Assembly: GCA_031267995.1 (NCBI GenBank)
Contig: JAIRXZ010000041.1
Location: 1 to 5,219, forward strand
DNA length: 5,219 bases
Source: Odoribacteraceae bacterium
GTDB lineage: Bacteria; Bacteroidota; Bacteroidia; Bacteroidales; Marinifilaceae
Direction: 5' to 3'
Made by a program: the position numbers and the translations under genes. The notes below the pieces were generated by a model that was not told where the DNA came from, searched no databases, and saw only the letters and a program-made list of their open reading frames with translations. This document shows positions 5,103 to 5,219 of the stretch, piece by piece. Each line of letters starts with the position of its first letter. Within the stretch, counting starts at the first letter, position 1.

Positions 5103-5219
5103 TGGCTTCGACAGGCTCAGCCACCGGGGCTGTGGCTTCGACAGGCTCAGCCACCGGGGAGGTGGTGGCTTCGACAGGCTCAGCCACCGGGGAGGTGGTG
5201 GCTTCGACAAGCTCAGCCA
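5103..5219. repeat. REP-like array with core GGCTTCGACAGGCTCAGCC, continuing past the window
   Basis: Four 21-base units start at 5103, 5133, 5166 and 5199, with steps of 30, 33 and 33 bases. Units 1-3 share the core GGCTTCGACAGGCTCAGCC; unit 4 has GACAAG in place of GACAGG and ends at the window edge. The linkers are CCGGGGCTG, then CCGGGGAGGTGG twice. With its flanks each of units 3 and 4 can form an imperfect hairpin (TGGCT paired with AGCCA, extended by GG and CC around unit 3). The core GGCTTCGACA(A/G)GCTCAGCC is a common dispersed intergenic element in diverse bacteria, as I recall. The long minus-strand open frame across it (4875-5210) gives only W-L-S-L-S-K-P repeats and is not treated as a gene. 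Confidence 0.9.

Noticed and set aside
4939..5219. CRISPR array
   Set aside because: Repeats are separated by near-identical linkers rather than unique spacers, the periods (41 and 30-33 bases) differ between two unrelated families, and no cas gene is present.

Overview
The window comes from a GC-rich bacterial chromosome. Coding regions strongly prefer codons ending in C or G, and none of the three complete large genes has a convincing Shine-Dalgarno sequence. No rRNA, tRNA or taxonomic marker is present, so the host cannot be named from sequence alone. The mix of an SdiA-regulated-type beta-propeller protein, a DASS/SLC13 permease, an FkbM methyltransferase and dense intergenic palindromic repeats would suit an uncultured or gut/environmental lineage such as Verrucomicrobiota or a relative. 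That placement is inference only.

Layout from left to right. Positions 1-519 hold the 3' part of a beta-propeller protein of the SdiA-regulated (YjiK-like) family, cut by the window edge. Positions 520-829 are an intergenic stretch dominated by five tandem 21-bp units (622-726), each built on a 12-bp palindrome. The repeats are read by a possible 44-codon micro-ORF (607-741) that follows a consensus AAGGAGGTGA sequence and would encode five heptapeptides. Positions 830-2389 encode a 519-residue multi-spanning DASS/SLC13-type anion permease. Six bases later, 2396-3904 encodes a 502-residue protein of unknown family with a central two-helix membrane hairpin between two soluble domains. These two genes almost certainly form a transcription unit. 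Positions 3914-4846 on the minus strand encode an FkbM-family methyltransferase, convergent with that unit and only nine bases from it.

Positions 4847-5219 contain no gene. They hold a succession of unrelated structured repeats: a bulged GC-rich hairpin, a 41-bp tandem repeat with an internal palindrome, an 8-bp-stem hairpin, and a REP-like array with the core GGCTTCGACAGGCTCAGCC that runs off the window.

The most interesting items are the heptapeptide-repeat micro-ORF and its palindromic DNA, the unfamiliar membrane protein coupled to an atypical permease whose Ser-Asn-Thr signatures are replaced by Ser-Ala-Thr and Ser-Lys-Thr, and the cluster of different repeat families on the right edge. 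Nothing in the window resembles a defence system, CRISPR array, transposase or phage module.
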